Source: Burkholderia aenigmatica (GTDB lineage: Bacteria; Pseudomonadota; Gammaproteobacteria; Burkholderiales; Burkholderiaceae). From it: a DNA stretch of 64,000 nucleotides. This document shows, piece after piece, positions 16,602-25,649 of this stretch (its first letter is position 1; each line of letters starts with the position of its first letter). Under the pieces are notes generated by a model. It saw only the letters and a list, made by a program, of their open reading frames with translations, was not told where the DNA came from and did no database searches. The position numbers and the translations under genes were made by a program. The stretch lies in the NCBI RefSeq assembly GCF_902499175.1, contig NZ_CABVQC010000035.1, forward strand, positions 25,232-89,231, in the 5' to 3' direction.

Positions 16602-17924
16602 TCAGGCGGTAACGAGCTGACCGAGCCAGCGCGTGTCGCGCGGCGACGGGCGACGATGCAGGCGCTGCTCGAGCAGTGCGCGTGCCTTGCCGGCGTTGCC
16701 GCTGCGCATCCACGCAACCAGCAGCGTGTCCTGGACGATTTCGCGCTGCGCGCCGCTGCCGCCGATGCGTACCGCTTCGTGCGCCACGGGCTCGAGGAGT
16801 GCCGCGCATAGCGCGTATTGCTCCTCGGCGAAGGCACGCGCCGCCCGGCAGATCGCCGGCACCACGGCACCGGCCCGCAGCGTGCCGGCCTCGACGAGCG
16901 CGTCGAGCGCGCCCACACGTTCGTCGAGCGCCGCCGTTGCGCCCGTGGCCGCCGCGATCAACGCCATATGGACATCGGCGAACGGGAAGCCCGCCTGCCG
17001 GAAGTAATCCGATGCATATCGGGCCGCGTCGTCCCACTTGCCGTCGGGAACGGTGTAGCCGTAAGCCTGCATGCGCCAGAGGAACGAAGCGGTATCGCTG
17101 ACCACATTGATCGGCACGCCCAGCGACGCCGCCGGCGCAACCTGCGCGTCGTAGATCGCGAGCGCGCGTTCGGTGTCGCCGCGTTCGAGCGCGATCAGGG
17201 CCGCATGCCACGCAATGTGGCTGTGAAGGATGCCGCTGCGGTCGTATTCGGGCAGCCAGCCGGCGATCATCGCGTCGGCCTCGTCGTTCGCCCCCGCCTC
17301 GTACAGCACGTGTGCCACCGCGTGTGCGGCATTGACGTTGTGCCGGCGCAGTTCGAGCGCACGCTGCGTCAGCGTACGGCCGAGCCGGACGTCGCCGTTC
17401 TCGCCATGTGCCCAGCCGCGATACGTCAGGAACCACCAGTCGTCGTCCTCGAAATGCCGCGCATGGCGCTCGCAAAGATCGACGCGCGCCTGGTCGTGAT
17501 CCGCCATGCCCGAAAACGCGAACAGGCCGAACGCGCCGAGCGGCAGCGACAACACGACCACGTCGCGCGGCCAGCTGTCGGCATGCTCGAGCGCGGCGGT
17601 CAGTGCTTGGGCGGACTGCCCGTGGATCGCGAGCGACAGCACGTTGACATGGCTGCGCTCGCGCGGCGTGCCGTTGCGGGCAGCGAGTACGACCGCGTTC
17701 GTGACCATCGCGCGTGCTTCACCGATCTCGGCGCGGATCGCATGCAGGCGTGCCCGGGCCGCCTGCGCCAGCGCGAATTCGGGATCGGCCGCGATCGCCT
17801 CGTCGAGCGTTTCGGCCACGCCTGGCCACAGGGACAGGAGCAGGTCGACGCCGGCGCGATAGCGCTCGGCCGCGACTTCGGAAGTCGTCGAAAGGGGCAG
17901 GCTGTAGCGGTCGAAACAGGCCAT
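16602..17924 (-). CDS. TPR protein of the TTC38-like family
   Basis: A 440-aa soluble protein built almost wholly of tetratricopeptide-like helices, with no signal peptide or TM segment. Recognisable pieces include SLWPGVAETLDEAIAADPEF (first TPR), RERSHVNVLSLAIHGQSAQA, NVNAAHAVAHVLYEAGANDE and HIAWHAALIALERGDTERAL. The order and the YDRSGILHSHIAWH segment recall the TTC38 family shared by bacteria and animals, whose biochemical function is poorly known. It begins MACFDRYSLPLST, 164 bp from the divergent AraC gene, so AraC may regulate it. It may form an operon with the MFS and MetR-like genes downstream. The function is probably scaffolding or regulation and cannot be specified further. Confidence 0.82.
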   Translation of the reverse strand: MACFDRYSLPLSTTSEVAAERYRAGVDLLLSLWPGVAETLDEAIAADPEFALAQAARARLHAIRAEIGEARAMVTNAVVLAARNGTPRERSHVNVLSLAIHGQSAQALTAALEHADSWPRDVVVLSLPLGAFGLFAFSGMADHDQARVDLCERHARHFEDDDWWFLTYRGWAHGENGDVRLGRTLTQRALELRRHNVNAAHAVAHVLYEAGANDEADAMIAGWLPEYDRSGILHSHIAWHAALIALERGDTERALAIYDAQVAPAASLGVPINVVSDTASFLWRMQAYGYTVPDGKWDDAARYASDYFRQAGFPFADVHMALIAAATGATAALDERVGALDALVEAGTLRAGAVVPAICRAARAFAEEQYALCAALLEPVAHEAVRIGGSGAQREIVQDTLLVAWMRSGNAGKARALLEQRLHRRPSPRDTRWLGQLVTA

Positions 17925-18088
17925 GAGGCGGGAAACTCCGGTAAGGATCGTTGGCGGTTTGGGGCTGCGGTAGTCGATTGCGCACGTTGCCGCGAAACAG
18001 GCATGACGTCATTAGACCAAGTTTCGCCGTGTCGGTATTTCGATTGATAGACAAGATGTATAGAATATCTGCCAACTGGAGAATCATC

Positions 18089-18907
18089 ATGGTCTGGGAG
18101 ACGATCGAGGCGCCGGAGAACACGGCGCCACCGGCACCCCTCAGGGTGCGCGCGCAGTTCATTCCCGCCCGCCATTGTTTTCCCGAACATCATCATGACT
18201 GGCATCAGGTGGTGTACGCGATCTCGGGCGCGTTGACGGTGATCGCGGAAGGCGGTTCCTACGTGATCTCGCCGGATCAGGCCGTGTGGCTGGCCACCGG
18301 CGCGCGGCATCGCGTCGGCTCGCTCCTGGGCGCGGAATTTCGAAGCCTGTGGATCTCGGACGACGCAGGGCCGGCGCTGCCGGGCACGAGTCCGAGTGTG
18401 TTCACCGTCTCGCCGTTGCTGAAGGCGCTGATCGTCGAGGCGAGCGAAATCGACGGGCAACCCGACGAAGACGGCTATGCGGGGCGTATCACGCATCTGA
18501 TTCTCGACCAGCTGCGACGTGCGCCGGCACTTCCGTCGGCATTGCCCTGGCCGCGCGATGCGGCGCTGATGTCGCTGTGCGAAGCGCTCTATGCGGATCC
18601 GGCTGACCTGAGCGGCCCGGAGGAGTGGGGGGCGAGGTTCGGCATGTCGACGCGCACGCTGGCCCGCCGGTTCGTCGCCGAAACCGGCATGAGCCTGCGT
18701 TCGTGGCGCCGTCGCATGCGCCTGTTCAGGGGGATCGAACTGCTGGCGGGCGGCCACGGTGTGACGCGCGTCGCGATGGAACTGGGCTACGGCTCGACGT
18801 CGGCTTTCGTCTACGCATTCCGGCTGGAGATGGGCAGCAGCCCGCAGGTCTACATGCGCGGGCGCGGCACCGCGGTCGGCGAACGCGCGCCGGCGCGCCC
18901 GCGCTGA
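18089..18907 (+). CDS. AraC-family regulator with N-terminal cupin
   Basis: A 272-aa AraC/XylS-type regulator. The N-terminal half is a cupin sensing domain (CFPEHHHDWHQVVYAISGAL, a His-rich segment near residues 30-50). The C-terminal two-HTH domain follows (WGARFGMSTRTLARRFVAET, then GVTRVAMELGYGSTSAFVYAF). ATG 18089 has a GGAG Shine-Dalgarno 8 bases before it; the upstream MYRIS start would place it in an AT-rich leader. It is divergent from the TPR gene, across a gap containing several AT-rich promoter-like blocks. The likely target is itself or the TPR-MFS unit. The ligand is unknown. Confidence 0.9.
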   Translation: MVWETIEAPENTAPPAPLRVRAQFIPARHCFPEHHHDWHQVVYAISGALTVIAEGGSYVISPDQAVWLATGARHRVGSLLGAEFRSLWISDDAGPALPGTSPSVFTVSPLLKALIVEASEIDGQPDEDGYAGRITHLILDQLRRAPALPSALPWPRDAALMSLCEALYADPADLSGPEEWGARFGMSTRTLARRFVAETGMSLRSWRRRMRLFRGIELLAGGHGVTRVAMELGYGSTSAFVYAFRLEMGSSPQVYMRGRGTAVGERAPARPR

Positions 18908-18921
18908 AGGCGACAGCAATC

Positions 18922-18957
18922 GGGGCCGATCGGGCCCCGGCAGGCGCGATGCCTGCC
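18922..18957. terminator. Tandem hairpins between araC and permease
   Basis: GGGGCC/GGCCCC (18922-18938) is followed directly by GGCAGGC/GCCTGCC (18939-18957, 5-nt loop). Two abutting GC stems fill the gap between convergent stop codons and are likely a bidirectional terminator. Confidence 0.55.
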
Positions 18958-18976
18958 AGGATCCGGCCGGTGCCGC

Positions 18977-20410
18977 TTACGCAGGAAGATCCTTCGGATC
19001 GCACGATTCGCGCGCGGCATCGGTGCTCGTGGTTTCGTTTCGGATATAGAAGCGATACACCCCATACACGAACGCGACCCAGACCGCCGACACCACCAGC
19101 GACATCCGCATATCCGGCAGGATCGCGATACAGGCCATCACCGCGGCGACGAAGCAGAGCGCAATGTAGTTGCTGTACGGATAGAACGGCATCTTGTAGG
19201 TGAGCTTGTCCGCTTCGCCGTTCGCGATCCGGATCTTGCGAAAGCGCAGGTGGCTGATGACGATCGAACCCCACGCACAGACGAGCGCGAACACGGTGAC
19301 CGACGAGAACAGCTCGAACGCCTGCTCCGGCATCACGTAGTTGAGCAGCACGCCGGCGAACATCGTCGCGAACACCATCAGGATCGCGCGAAACGGCACC
19401 TTGCGGCCGTTGACGACGCCGAGGAAGGCCGGCGCATTCTTCTGCAGCGACAGGTTGTAGAACGTGCGGCTGTTGGTGAACACGCTCGCGTTCACGGCCG
19501 AGAGCACTGCCATGATCACGACGAGATTCATGATGCCGGCCGCGGCGGGAATGCCGATCTTCGTGAACACCTCGACGAACGGGCTGCCCTTGGTGGTCAG
19601 CGAGGTCCACGGGAACACCATCAGCAGGACAGCGATCGCGCCGACATAGAAAATCAGCAGGCGCCAGAACGTCGCGTTGATCGCCTTCGGCATGGTGGTG
19701 CGGACGTCCTTCGCTTCGCCGGCCGCCAGGCCGAGATTCTCGACGCCACCGAACGAGAAGGCCACCATCACGATCGCGAGAAAGGTCCCGCCCACGCCTT
19801 TGGCGAAGAATCCGCCGTTGGCAACGAGGTTGTGATAGCCGATCGGTACGCCGTGGTTGCCGATGCCGAACACGATCATGCCGGCGCCGAAGATGATCAG
19901 TGCGACGATCGCCGCCACCTTGACGAGCGCAAACCAGAATTCGGCCTCGCCATAGAACTTCACGCCGATGATGTTGACGCAGAACATGATCGAGACGGCC
20001 GTGCCAGCCGTCACCCAGATCGGGATGGTGGGGAACCAGAAGTGCACGTAGTTGCCGAGCGCGTTCAGGTCGGCCGCGCTGGTGGCCAGCAGGAAGATGA
20101 ACGCGTTCCAGCCGTTCAGGAAGCCGACGAAGCGGTGAATGTAGCGGTTCGAGTACGAGACGTAGGAACCGGATACGGGCTCCTCGACCGCCATCTCGCC
20201 CAGTGCGCGCATCACGAAGTAGATCGCGATGGCGGCGAGCACATAGACGAGCAGGATGGCCGGTCCGGCCGTGCGGATGGCCCAGGACGAGCCGTAGAAA
20301 AGTCCGGTGCCGATTGCGCCGCCGATGGCGATCATCTGGACGTGCCGGTTCGACAGGTCGCGCTTCAGGTCTTCCTGTTCATAAGCAGGGGTCGTGGGGG
20401 TCTGTGTCAT
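18977..20410 (-). CDS. AAT-family amino-acid permease
   Basis: A 477-aa 12-TM permease of the AAT subfamily (APC superfamily). The signature opening is present: LSNRHVQMIAIGGAIGTGLF, then YGSSWAIRTAGPAILLVYVL. GEMAVEEPVSGSYVSYSNRY follows, and later MPKAINATFWRLLIFYVGAI. These match proton symporters for aromatic amino acids, proline, GABA, asparagine and similar. The 178-bp gap to the C-S lyase gene upstream, on the same strand, allows a lyase-permease operon. A sulfur amino acid such as cystathionine or a cysteine conjugate would be a sensible substrate; this is inference from context only. Confidence 0.92.
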   Translation of the reverse strand: MTQTPTTPAYEQEDLKRDLSNRHVQMIAIGGAIGTGLFYGSSWAIRTAGPAILLVYVLAAIAIYFVMRALGEMAVEEPVSGSYVSYSNRYIHRFVGFLNGWNAFIFLLATSAADLNALGNYVHFWFPTIPIWVTAGTAVSIMFCVNIIGVKFYGEAEFWFALVKVAAIVALIIFGAGMIVFGIGNHGVPIGYHNLVANGGFFAKGVGGTFLAIVMVAFSFGGVENLGLAAGEAKDVRTTMPKAINATFWRLLIFYVGAIAVLLMVFPWTSLTTKGSPFVEVFTKIGIPAAAGIMNLVVIMAVLSAVNASVFTNSRTFYNLSLQKNAPAFLGVVNGRKVPFRAILMVFATMFAGVLLNYVMPEQAFELFSSVTVFALVCAWGSIVISHLRFRKIRIANGEADKLTYKMPFYPYSNYIALCFVAAVMACIAILPDMRMSLVVSAVWVAFVYGVYRFYIRNETTSTDAARESCDPKDLPA

Positions 20411-20588
20411 GTCGCCTCCGAGAGTGTCTTCATCTGTCTTTGCAGTTGCATGGGAAATCGGGTTTTTTGTTTGTATTCCTTATTGTTTGGCGTGGTTGTT
20501 CATGACGATCGGCACCCTTGTCTTGCACCGGGTGACCGAGGGCGAAGCGGGCGCTAGTCCTGCCTCGCGCCGGCTTGCATCGCGGAAG

Positions 20589-21839
20589 TCAGAGCGCGGC
20601 CAGTGCCAGGCTCAGCCGCTCGACCGCCTCGTCGATCAGCACACGCGGGCATCCGAGGTTTGCGCGCATGTAGCCGTGCCCTTCGATGCCGAATTTCTGC
20701 CCCTTGTCGAGCCAGAGCCGCGCCTGGGTCAGCATGAAGCGATTGAGGACGTCGGGGTCCATGCCGAGCCCGCGGCAATCCATCCAGGCCAGATAGAGCG
20801 AATCGGCCGGCAAGACCTCGATGCGCGACGTGATGCCGTGGATCGCGTCGCGGAAATGGGCGTGATTGCCGCGCAGATAGGTCAGCAGCGCTTCGAGCCA
20901 CGACTCGCCATGGGTATAGGCGGCTTCGGCGGCCCCCATGCCGAGCGTGTTGACCGACTGGTACATGTTGCGGTCGAACTGGCGCCGCAGTGAGTCGCGC
21001 AGGCGCGGATCCGGCACGAACAGGTTCGCGCTCTGCAGTCCGGGCAGGTTGAAGGTCTTGCTCGGCGCGGTGCAGGTGATGCTGTTGCGCGCGAACGATG
21101 CGCCGAGCGACGCGAAAGGGATGTGCTTCCTGGCCGGATTGAGGATCAGGTCCTGGTGGATCTCGTCGGAGATGACGATCACGCCGCGCCGCGCGCAGAT
21201 CTCGCCCATCGCCCGCAGCTCACCTTCGCTCCAGACATTGCCGGTCGGATTGTGCGGATTGCTGAGGATAAAGAGCCGCGTGTTGTCGCGTATCGCGGCC
21301 TCGAACGCGCGCTCGTCGAAACGATAGGCGGTGCCGGCGCGCTCGAGCGGTGCGAACACGAGGTGCCGCCCGTTCAGCAGGACATCATCATGGAAATGCG
21401 CATAGACGGGCGGCTGAATCAGGACCGTATCGCCGGGTGACGAGAAGGCCTGGATCGCCGTCTTCAACGCCGTAATGATGCCGCTTGCCTGCATCACCCA
21501 GGAGCGATCGACTTCCCAACCGAAGCGACGCGCCTGCCAGTCGACGACAGCACTGACATAGCTTGCGGTCGCGCCGCATGAATAACCGAAGACACCGTAT
21601 TCGACCGCATCGTGCAGCGCGTCGATGACCGGGCGCGGCGCGCGAAAATCCATGTCGGCGACCCACATCGGCAGCGGATCGGCAGCATGCTCGTCGGGTG
21701 ACAGCAGCGTGGCGCCGAACGCCCATTTCAGCGAGTTCGATGATCTGCGGTCGATGACTTCGTCGAAGATCGAGGCGGGCGTATCTGCGGCGCCCCCGCC
21801 GGCAGCCAATTCAGAATGAGACTTCACGTTCCCTTCCAT
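20589..21839 (-). CDS. PLP-dependent C-S lyase/aminotransferase, MalY/PatB type
   Basis: A 416-aa fold-type I PLP enzyme of the MalY/PatB group. These proteins cleave the C-S bond of cystathionine or other S-conjugates to give a thiol, pyruvate and ammonia. Key parts are visible: FDEVIDRRSSNSLKWAFG at the N-terminus, PMWVADMDFRAPRPVIDAL, LSNPHNPTGNVWSEGELRAM (cofactor-phosphate region), VISDEIHQDLIL (Asp that pairs with the PLP ring), TCTAPSKTFNLPGLQSAN (Schiff-base Lys in SKTFN) and a late MRANLGCPR Arg. The length is slightly above the usual 390 because of an N-terminal tail. It is followed by an amino-acid permease on the same strand. A MetR-like gene lies 5 kb away. Confidence 0.92.
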   Translation of the reverse strand: MEGNVKSHSELAAGGGAADTPASIFDEVIDRRSSNSLKWAFGATLLSPDEHAADPLPMWVADMDFRAPRPVIDALHDAVEYGVFGYSCGATASYVSAVVDWQARRFGWEVDRSWVMQASGIITALKTAIQAFSSPGDTVLIQPPVYAHFHDDVLLNGRHLVFAPLERAGTAYRFDERAFEAAIRDNTRLFILSNPHNPTGNVWSEGELRAMGEICARRGVIVISDEIHQDLILNPARKHIPFASLGASFARNSITCTAPSKTFNLPGLQSANLFVPDPRLRDSLRRQFDRNMYQSVNTLGMGAAEAAYTHGESWLEALLTYLRGNHAHFRDAIHGITSRIEVLPADSLYLAWMDCRGLGMDPDVLNRFMLTQARLWLDKGQKFGIEGHGYMRANLGCPRVLIDEAVERLSLALAAL

Positions 21840-21972
21840 TCACGATAAAAACGGCACGCCGGCGGCGTGACCACGTATGGCGAATAGAGTAGCAGCGCGA
21901 AATTTTGACGAACAATGGTATCTCCTCATGGAGCAGTGAGCCCGGCTCATGGATGCCGGTTCGCGGCACACG

Positions 21973-22494
21973 TCAGATTCCCAGTGCCACGAGAAAGCGC
22001 GAAACCATGTTGTAGGCGGCCGCCGTGGCCACGGCCTCGATCGTCTGCGTTTCACCGAAATGCAACGTCAGTTCGGCGATCACATCGGCATCGACATGCA
22101 CCTGTCGCGTCGATTGATCGGTCAGACGAATCAGCGCGCGTTCCGCGTCACCGAACAGCCGGCTGTCTACCTCGGCAGCCCTCAAGGCTTCGCTCTGCGC
22201 GCGCGTGCCGCCTGCCGCCAGATAGGCCGGGTAATGAACGTGCCACTCGAAATCCGCACCGTTGAGCACGGCCACGCGCAGCATGATCAGTTCACGGAGC
22301 ACGAGCGGCAGGCTGAAATCGGCGCGCACCCGGCGCAGCAGTTCGTTCCATCCCGCCGCCAGCGGCTCGCTCCTGAGCAGTACACGGTCGATGCCGATCA
22401 GTTCGCCGCCCGGACGACGCGCGCGCATCGCGGCCAGCAACGTTTCGGGGGCGGGCTCTCCGTCCTGCCACGGGACGACTCTCACGTTTGACAT
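21973..22494 (-). CDS. Carboxymuconolactone decarboxylase-like protein
   Basis: A 173-aa all-helical protein of the CMD/AhpD-like family. The core reads RELIMLRVAVLNGADFEWHV, then HYPAYLAAGGTRAQSEALR. The His-containing turn is conserved, but the CxxC of AhpD is replaced by NGADFEWHVH, so a peroxidase-reductant role through a redox dithiol is unlikely. ATG 22494 is preferred to the GTG two codons earlier because GGAGG lies 5-9 bases before it. It is the most distal gene of the minus-strand redox cluster, 90 bp after the DsbB-like gene. Function within the cluster unknown. Confidence 0.85.
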   Translation of the reverse strand: MSNVRVVPWQDGEPAPETLLAAMRARRPGGELIGIDRVLLRSEPLAAGWNELLRRVRADFSLPLVLRELIMLRVAVLNGADFEWHVHYPAYLAAGGTRAQSEALRAAEVDSRLFGDAERALIRLTDQSTRQVHVDADVIAELTLHFGETQTIEAVATAAAYNMVSRFLVALGI

Positions 22495-22584
22495 CTTCAC
22501 CTCCAGTGGAATGTTCGTTGCGATACCGTCGCCAGGGGCGGCGCCCGACCGTCACGCGGCACGGGCGCCTGGCCCTGGCCGGTG

Positions 22585-23169
22585 TCAGGGTTTCATGACG
22601 TCGCCGTCGTAGAGCATCTCGTAGTGCTTTTGTCCGCCGGCCTTGAATGAATGGAAGCCGTTCTGCAGGAATGCCGAGACGAGATTGGCGCCCACCAGCG
22701 CGATGAACAGCACCATGGCGAACGAGCGAATGGCCGGGCGCGGACGCTGCGACGGATCCGCGGCCGAGGTCGCACGTGCCTGCGTGTGCAGGCACAGCAT
22801 CAGCACGCAATAGAGGATCGCGGCGGTGAAGATCAGGTAAGTCCACGTGTACATGTGCAGGCCCAGAATCGCCGAGCCCGTCGGGACCGTATAGGCGGGC
22901 GCCTTCGCGAACATGAACAGGAGGCTGATCAGGCTACCGATCAGTGCACCGAAGGCGCTGAGAAGATAGTTCCAGGCCTGGGCGCCGAAACGCAGATTCA
23001 ACAGCAGGCCGCTGCCGAAGAGCATGAAGCCCACCCGGATCAGATTGCAGAATGCGCACGGGAGCTCGCCCATTGCCAGCTGGAAGTAGAAGGCGGCGAG
23101 CAGCGTGACGGCGATGCCGAGCAGCGCGGCGGTATCGAGTCCGTCGAGGTGGCGTGGTGTGAGCTTCAT
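22585..23169 (-). CDS. DsbB-like disulfide bond formation membrane protein
   Basis: A 194-aa inner-membrane protein with four to five hydrophobic helices, resembling DsbB, which passes electrons from periplasmic dithiols to quinone. The CxxC is in ELPCAFCNLIRVGFMLFGSG, which matches the start of the first periplasmic loop in DsbB. A second loop Cys pair is not obvious; only YCVLMLC near the third helix is seen. It is therefore a DsbB relative rather than a canonical one. Its ATG overlaps the stop codon of the upstream 57-aa membrane protein (TAATG), a strong sign of coupled translation. It sits inside a cluster of thiol and electrophile enzymes. Confidence 0.82.
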   Translation of the reverse strand: MKLTPRHLDGLDTAALLGIAVTLLAAFYFQLAMGELPCAFCNLIRVGFMLFGSGLLLNLRFGAQAWNYLLSAFGALIGSLISLLFMFAKAPAYTVPTGSAILGLHMYTWTYLIFTAAILYCVLMLCLHTQARATSAADPSQRPRPAIRSFAMVLFIALVGANLVSAFLQNGFHSFKAGGQKHYEMLYDGDVMKP

Positions 23170-23342
23170 TACCACGACCCCAGCGTCATCAGATCCTTCA
23201 TGTGATGGCTGCCGTGATGAACGGTCCACACGACGGCCAGTAATGCGCTCGTCGACCACAGGAGCCGCGCGGCGGCCAGGTTGCGAAGCGATGCCAGCGC
23301 CGCGGCAAACGCGAACAGCACCGGAATAAAGCCGATGAACAT
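23169..23342 (-). CDS. Small membrane protein, DUF5993-like partner of DsbB homologue
   Basis: A 57-aa protein with two hydrophobic helices (FIGFIPVLFAFAAALASLRN, then LLWSTSALLAVVWTVHHGSH) and a His-rich end HHGSHHMKDLMTLGSW. The start at 23342 has AAGGAG 9 bases upstream, and the in-frame start ten codons earlier lacks one. Its TAA overlaps the ATG of the DsbB-like gene by one base. I recognise the pattern of the DUF5993 family, which sits beside DsbB homologues elsewhere; this is from memory and should be confirmed by profile. A likely role is as an accessory subunit or stabiliser of the DsbB-like protein. Confidence 0.75.
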   Translation of the reverse strand: MFIGFIPVLFAFAAALASLRNLAAARLLWSTSALLAVVWTVHHGSHHMKDLMTLGSW

Positions 23343-23506
23343 GCGAGACTTCTCCTTGTTCAGGAAAACCAACGGAATAATCGAATAGGGAATTTATCGC
23401 CGAGCGGGCTTGTTGTATGTCGATCGGTCGTCAACCTGTATCGAGGAATGGACAAGCGTAAAGAACTTCGACGTGAATGGCGATCTGTCGATGCGTCGCC
23501 GCCCGG

Positions 23507-24532
23507 TCAAGAGCGCTCGACTCGGCGCGAGTATTCGGCATCCGCGGCCGGATCGATCGTGCTTTCTGGCGTCGACGCATGCGCTTGCCGCGTTGCAAGA
23601 TTCCCGATGAAAAGGCTGGCCGTCCGTAGAACGAGATATCCGATCAACAGGTTGGCGCCGATGAAGACGGGTAGCGCCAATGCCTGGGCCGATCCCACAC
23701 CCGCATGGGCCAGTTTCAGGCTGGTCACCGATGCAGCGTCGACGCCGAACGTATAGGCCCAGTACGCAGGGACGAACGGTTGCGCGCGCAGCCACGCGGC
23801 GAGCCGCAGGCCCAGCAGCAACTGAAAGAGGCCGTAGCCCCACAGCATGAGAATCCAGTGATCTGCGCTGTCGGGTGACAAGGTCAGCCAGGCCAGCGCG
23901 CACACGGTCGGCGGTGCGAGCTGGATGCCGATCAACGGGCGCTGCGGTGCCGGTACCGTTGTCGGGTGCCACAGCCGCTGTATGACCAGCGACTCGAGCG
24001 CCACCCAGGAGAACAGGCCTGCACCCAGAAACAGCCACCCCCAGTCCGGGTGACCCAACGAGCCGAGTACGGCCGCGCTGGTGAAGTTGCCTGCGACGGT
24101 CGGCAGATACACGGTCGGCAACGTGTCCTGCGCATTCCGCCCGCCTTGCCAGAGCGTGCCCGTGTGCCACAGGCTGAACCCCAGATGCCATGCGATGCTG
24201 ACGATGGCTAGCATCCACGCGAGGGTCATCGAATACGGCTGGGCCGCCATCGCAACGAGCGAAGTGGCCGCCGACACCAGCGCCGGCGTGCCGCCCTGCA
24301 CGGGATGCAGGCACTCGGCCTGCACCTGCTCGAAGCGACGCACGGCTTGCCACGCATAGCCGGCGATCAGGACGGCCCAGGTCAGGCCCGCCACCGCCAG
24401 AATCGTCTCACCCACGAGCGGCGGCAGTGCCCACAGCCGCGTGGCGGTGCGCCAGGCCTGCCCGAGGCCGGCGAGGCCCAGCACCATGCCGAAATGCGAC
24501 GCCGGAATCGTCACCTGTCCTGGGTGTGCCAT
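23507..24532 (-). CDS. TehA/SLAC1-family membrane transporter
   Basis: A 341-aa protein with about ten hydrophobic helices, of the tellurite-resistance/dicarboxylate transporter (TDT) group that includes TehA and plant SLAC1 anion channels. Supporting segments are PASHFGMVLGLAGLGQAWRTA in the first helix (the GMVLG..G pattern), PTVAGNFTSAAVLGSLG and PPTVCALAWL. It likely moves a small anion or a tellurite-like oxyanion. It overlaps the Zn-alcohol dehydrogenase gene by 22 bp, so the two are co-transcribed. The first 164 bp beyond its stop separate it from the DUF5993/DsbB pair; that gap holds no further gene. Confidence 0.88.
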   Translation of the reverse strand: MAHPGQVTIPASHFGMVLGLAGLGQAWRTATRLWALPPLVGETILAVAGLTWAVLIAGYAWQAVRRFEQVQAECLHPVQGGTPALVSAATSLVAMAAQPYSMTLAWMLAIVSIAWHLGFSLWHTGTLWQGGRNAQDTLPTVYLPTVAGNFTSAAVLGSLGHPDWGWLFLGAGLFSWVALESLVIQRLWHPTTVPAPQRPLIGIQLAPPTVCALAWLTLSPDSADHWILMLWGYGLFQLLLGLRLAAWLRAQPFVPAYWAYTFGVDAASVTSLKLAHAGVGSAQALALPVFIGANLLIGYLVLRTASLFIGNLATRQAHASTPESTIDPAADAEYSRRVERS

Positions 24533-25596
24533 GCCTGTTCCCGCAGCGGGCCATCGCTTGTTTCATCCGAAGGCTCATGGTTCATCGTGAGCACCATGCG
24601 GAATCTGACGTCGCCTGATTTCATTCTTCGATAGGCCTCGTTGGCCTGCTCCAGCGGCATGACTTCCATCATCGGGCGGATCCCCGTGAGCACACTGAAA
24701 TCGAGCGTTTTCTCGCTCTCGTACGGTGAGCCGGTAATCGATCCCTGTATCGTCCGCTCGCCGACGACCAGCTGGCCGGACGAGACGGACAGCGGGTCCC
24801 GGGTCACACCTAGCACGACGAGCCGGCCGGCGGGGGCCAGGCCGTCCAGCAAACCGGATACCGCGTCGGCATTGCCGATGGTGGTCAGGATGGCGCGCGC
24901 GCCGCCCATGCTTTGCAGCCGGGTGGCGGCATGCTCCTGGTTGGTATCGATGTAGACGTGTGCGCCCAACGCGAGCGCATCCGCGGCGACCTCGCCGCGA
25001 CGGCCGATGGCGACGACCTTGAATCCCATGTGGCGCGCATACTGCAACGCCATGTGCCCGAGGCCGCCGACGCCGAGAATGGCCACGACATCGCCCGCTT
25101 CGGCACCGCACTTCTTGAGCGCGTTGAAGGTCGCGATCCCGGCGCAAAGTAGCGGGGCGGCTTCTGTCGCGCCGAGCTCGTCGGGGATCGAGACGAGCGC
25201 CGTGCTGCGGGCGAGCATCATCTCGGCGTAACCGCCGTCACAGGTTGCGCCGACGACCGGCTGGTTGCGGCAAAGCTGAAAGTGTCCCTGGCGACATTGG
25301 ACGCATTCGTTGCAGTAGCCGCCAAGACGGCCCACCCCGACGCGCTGCCCGATCTGCCAGCGCGACGGCACACCGGCTCCGAGCGCGGCGATCCGTCCCA
25401 CGATCTCGTGACCCGGAACGCGTGGCGGTTGCAAGGCCGGGTCGGCGCGTTCGATGTCGGCGGCGTCCGCACCGCATATCCCGCAAGCCTCGACGGCAAT
25501 CAGCACCTCGCCGGCTGCCGGCGTGGGCGTCTTGCGCTCCACCAGTTCGAGAACGCCTGGGCGGGTGACCTGCATGGCCCGGTAATGACTTTTCAT
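24511..25596 (-). CDS. Zinc-dependent alcohol dehydrogenase (MDR family)
   Basis: A 361-aa medium-chain dehydrogenase. Catalytic-zinc ligands appear in EACGICGADAADIE and GHEIVGRIAALG. The structural zinc lobe is GYCNECVQCRQGHFQLCRN, with four Cys. The Rossmann motif is AILGVGGLGHMALQYARHMG. It oxidises alcohols or reduces aldehydes with NAD(P)(H); the closest-looking group is the aldehyde-reducing AdhP/YahK-like enzymes. ATG 25596 follows GGAG and opens MKSHYRAMQVTRPG. It sits between the flavin amine oxidase (53-bp gap) and TehA. In this redox cluster it may remove the aldehyde formed by the amine oxidase (inference). Confidence 0.92.
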   Translation of the reverse strand: MKSHYRAMQVTRPGVLELVERKTPTPAAGEVLIAVEACGICGADAADIERADPALQPPRVPGHEIVGRIAALGAGVPSRWQIGQRVGVGRLGGYCNECVQCRQGHFQLCRNQPVVGATCDGGYAEMMLARSTALVSIPDELGATEAAPLLCAGIATFNALKKCGAEAGDVVAILGVGGLGHMALQYARHMGFKVVAIGRRGEVAADALALGAHVYIDTNQEHAATRLQSMGGARAILTTIGNADAVSGLLDGLAPAGRLVVLGVTRDPLSVSSGQLVVGERTIQGSITGSPYESEKTLDFSVLTGIRPMMEVMPLEQANEAYRRMKSGDVRFRMVLTMNHEPSDETSDGPLREQAWHTQDR

Positions 25597-25649
25597 GAGG
25601 GTTTCTCCAGAGTCGTGAATGGAACCTGATGTGCTGCAGCGATGCGTCG

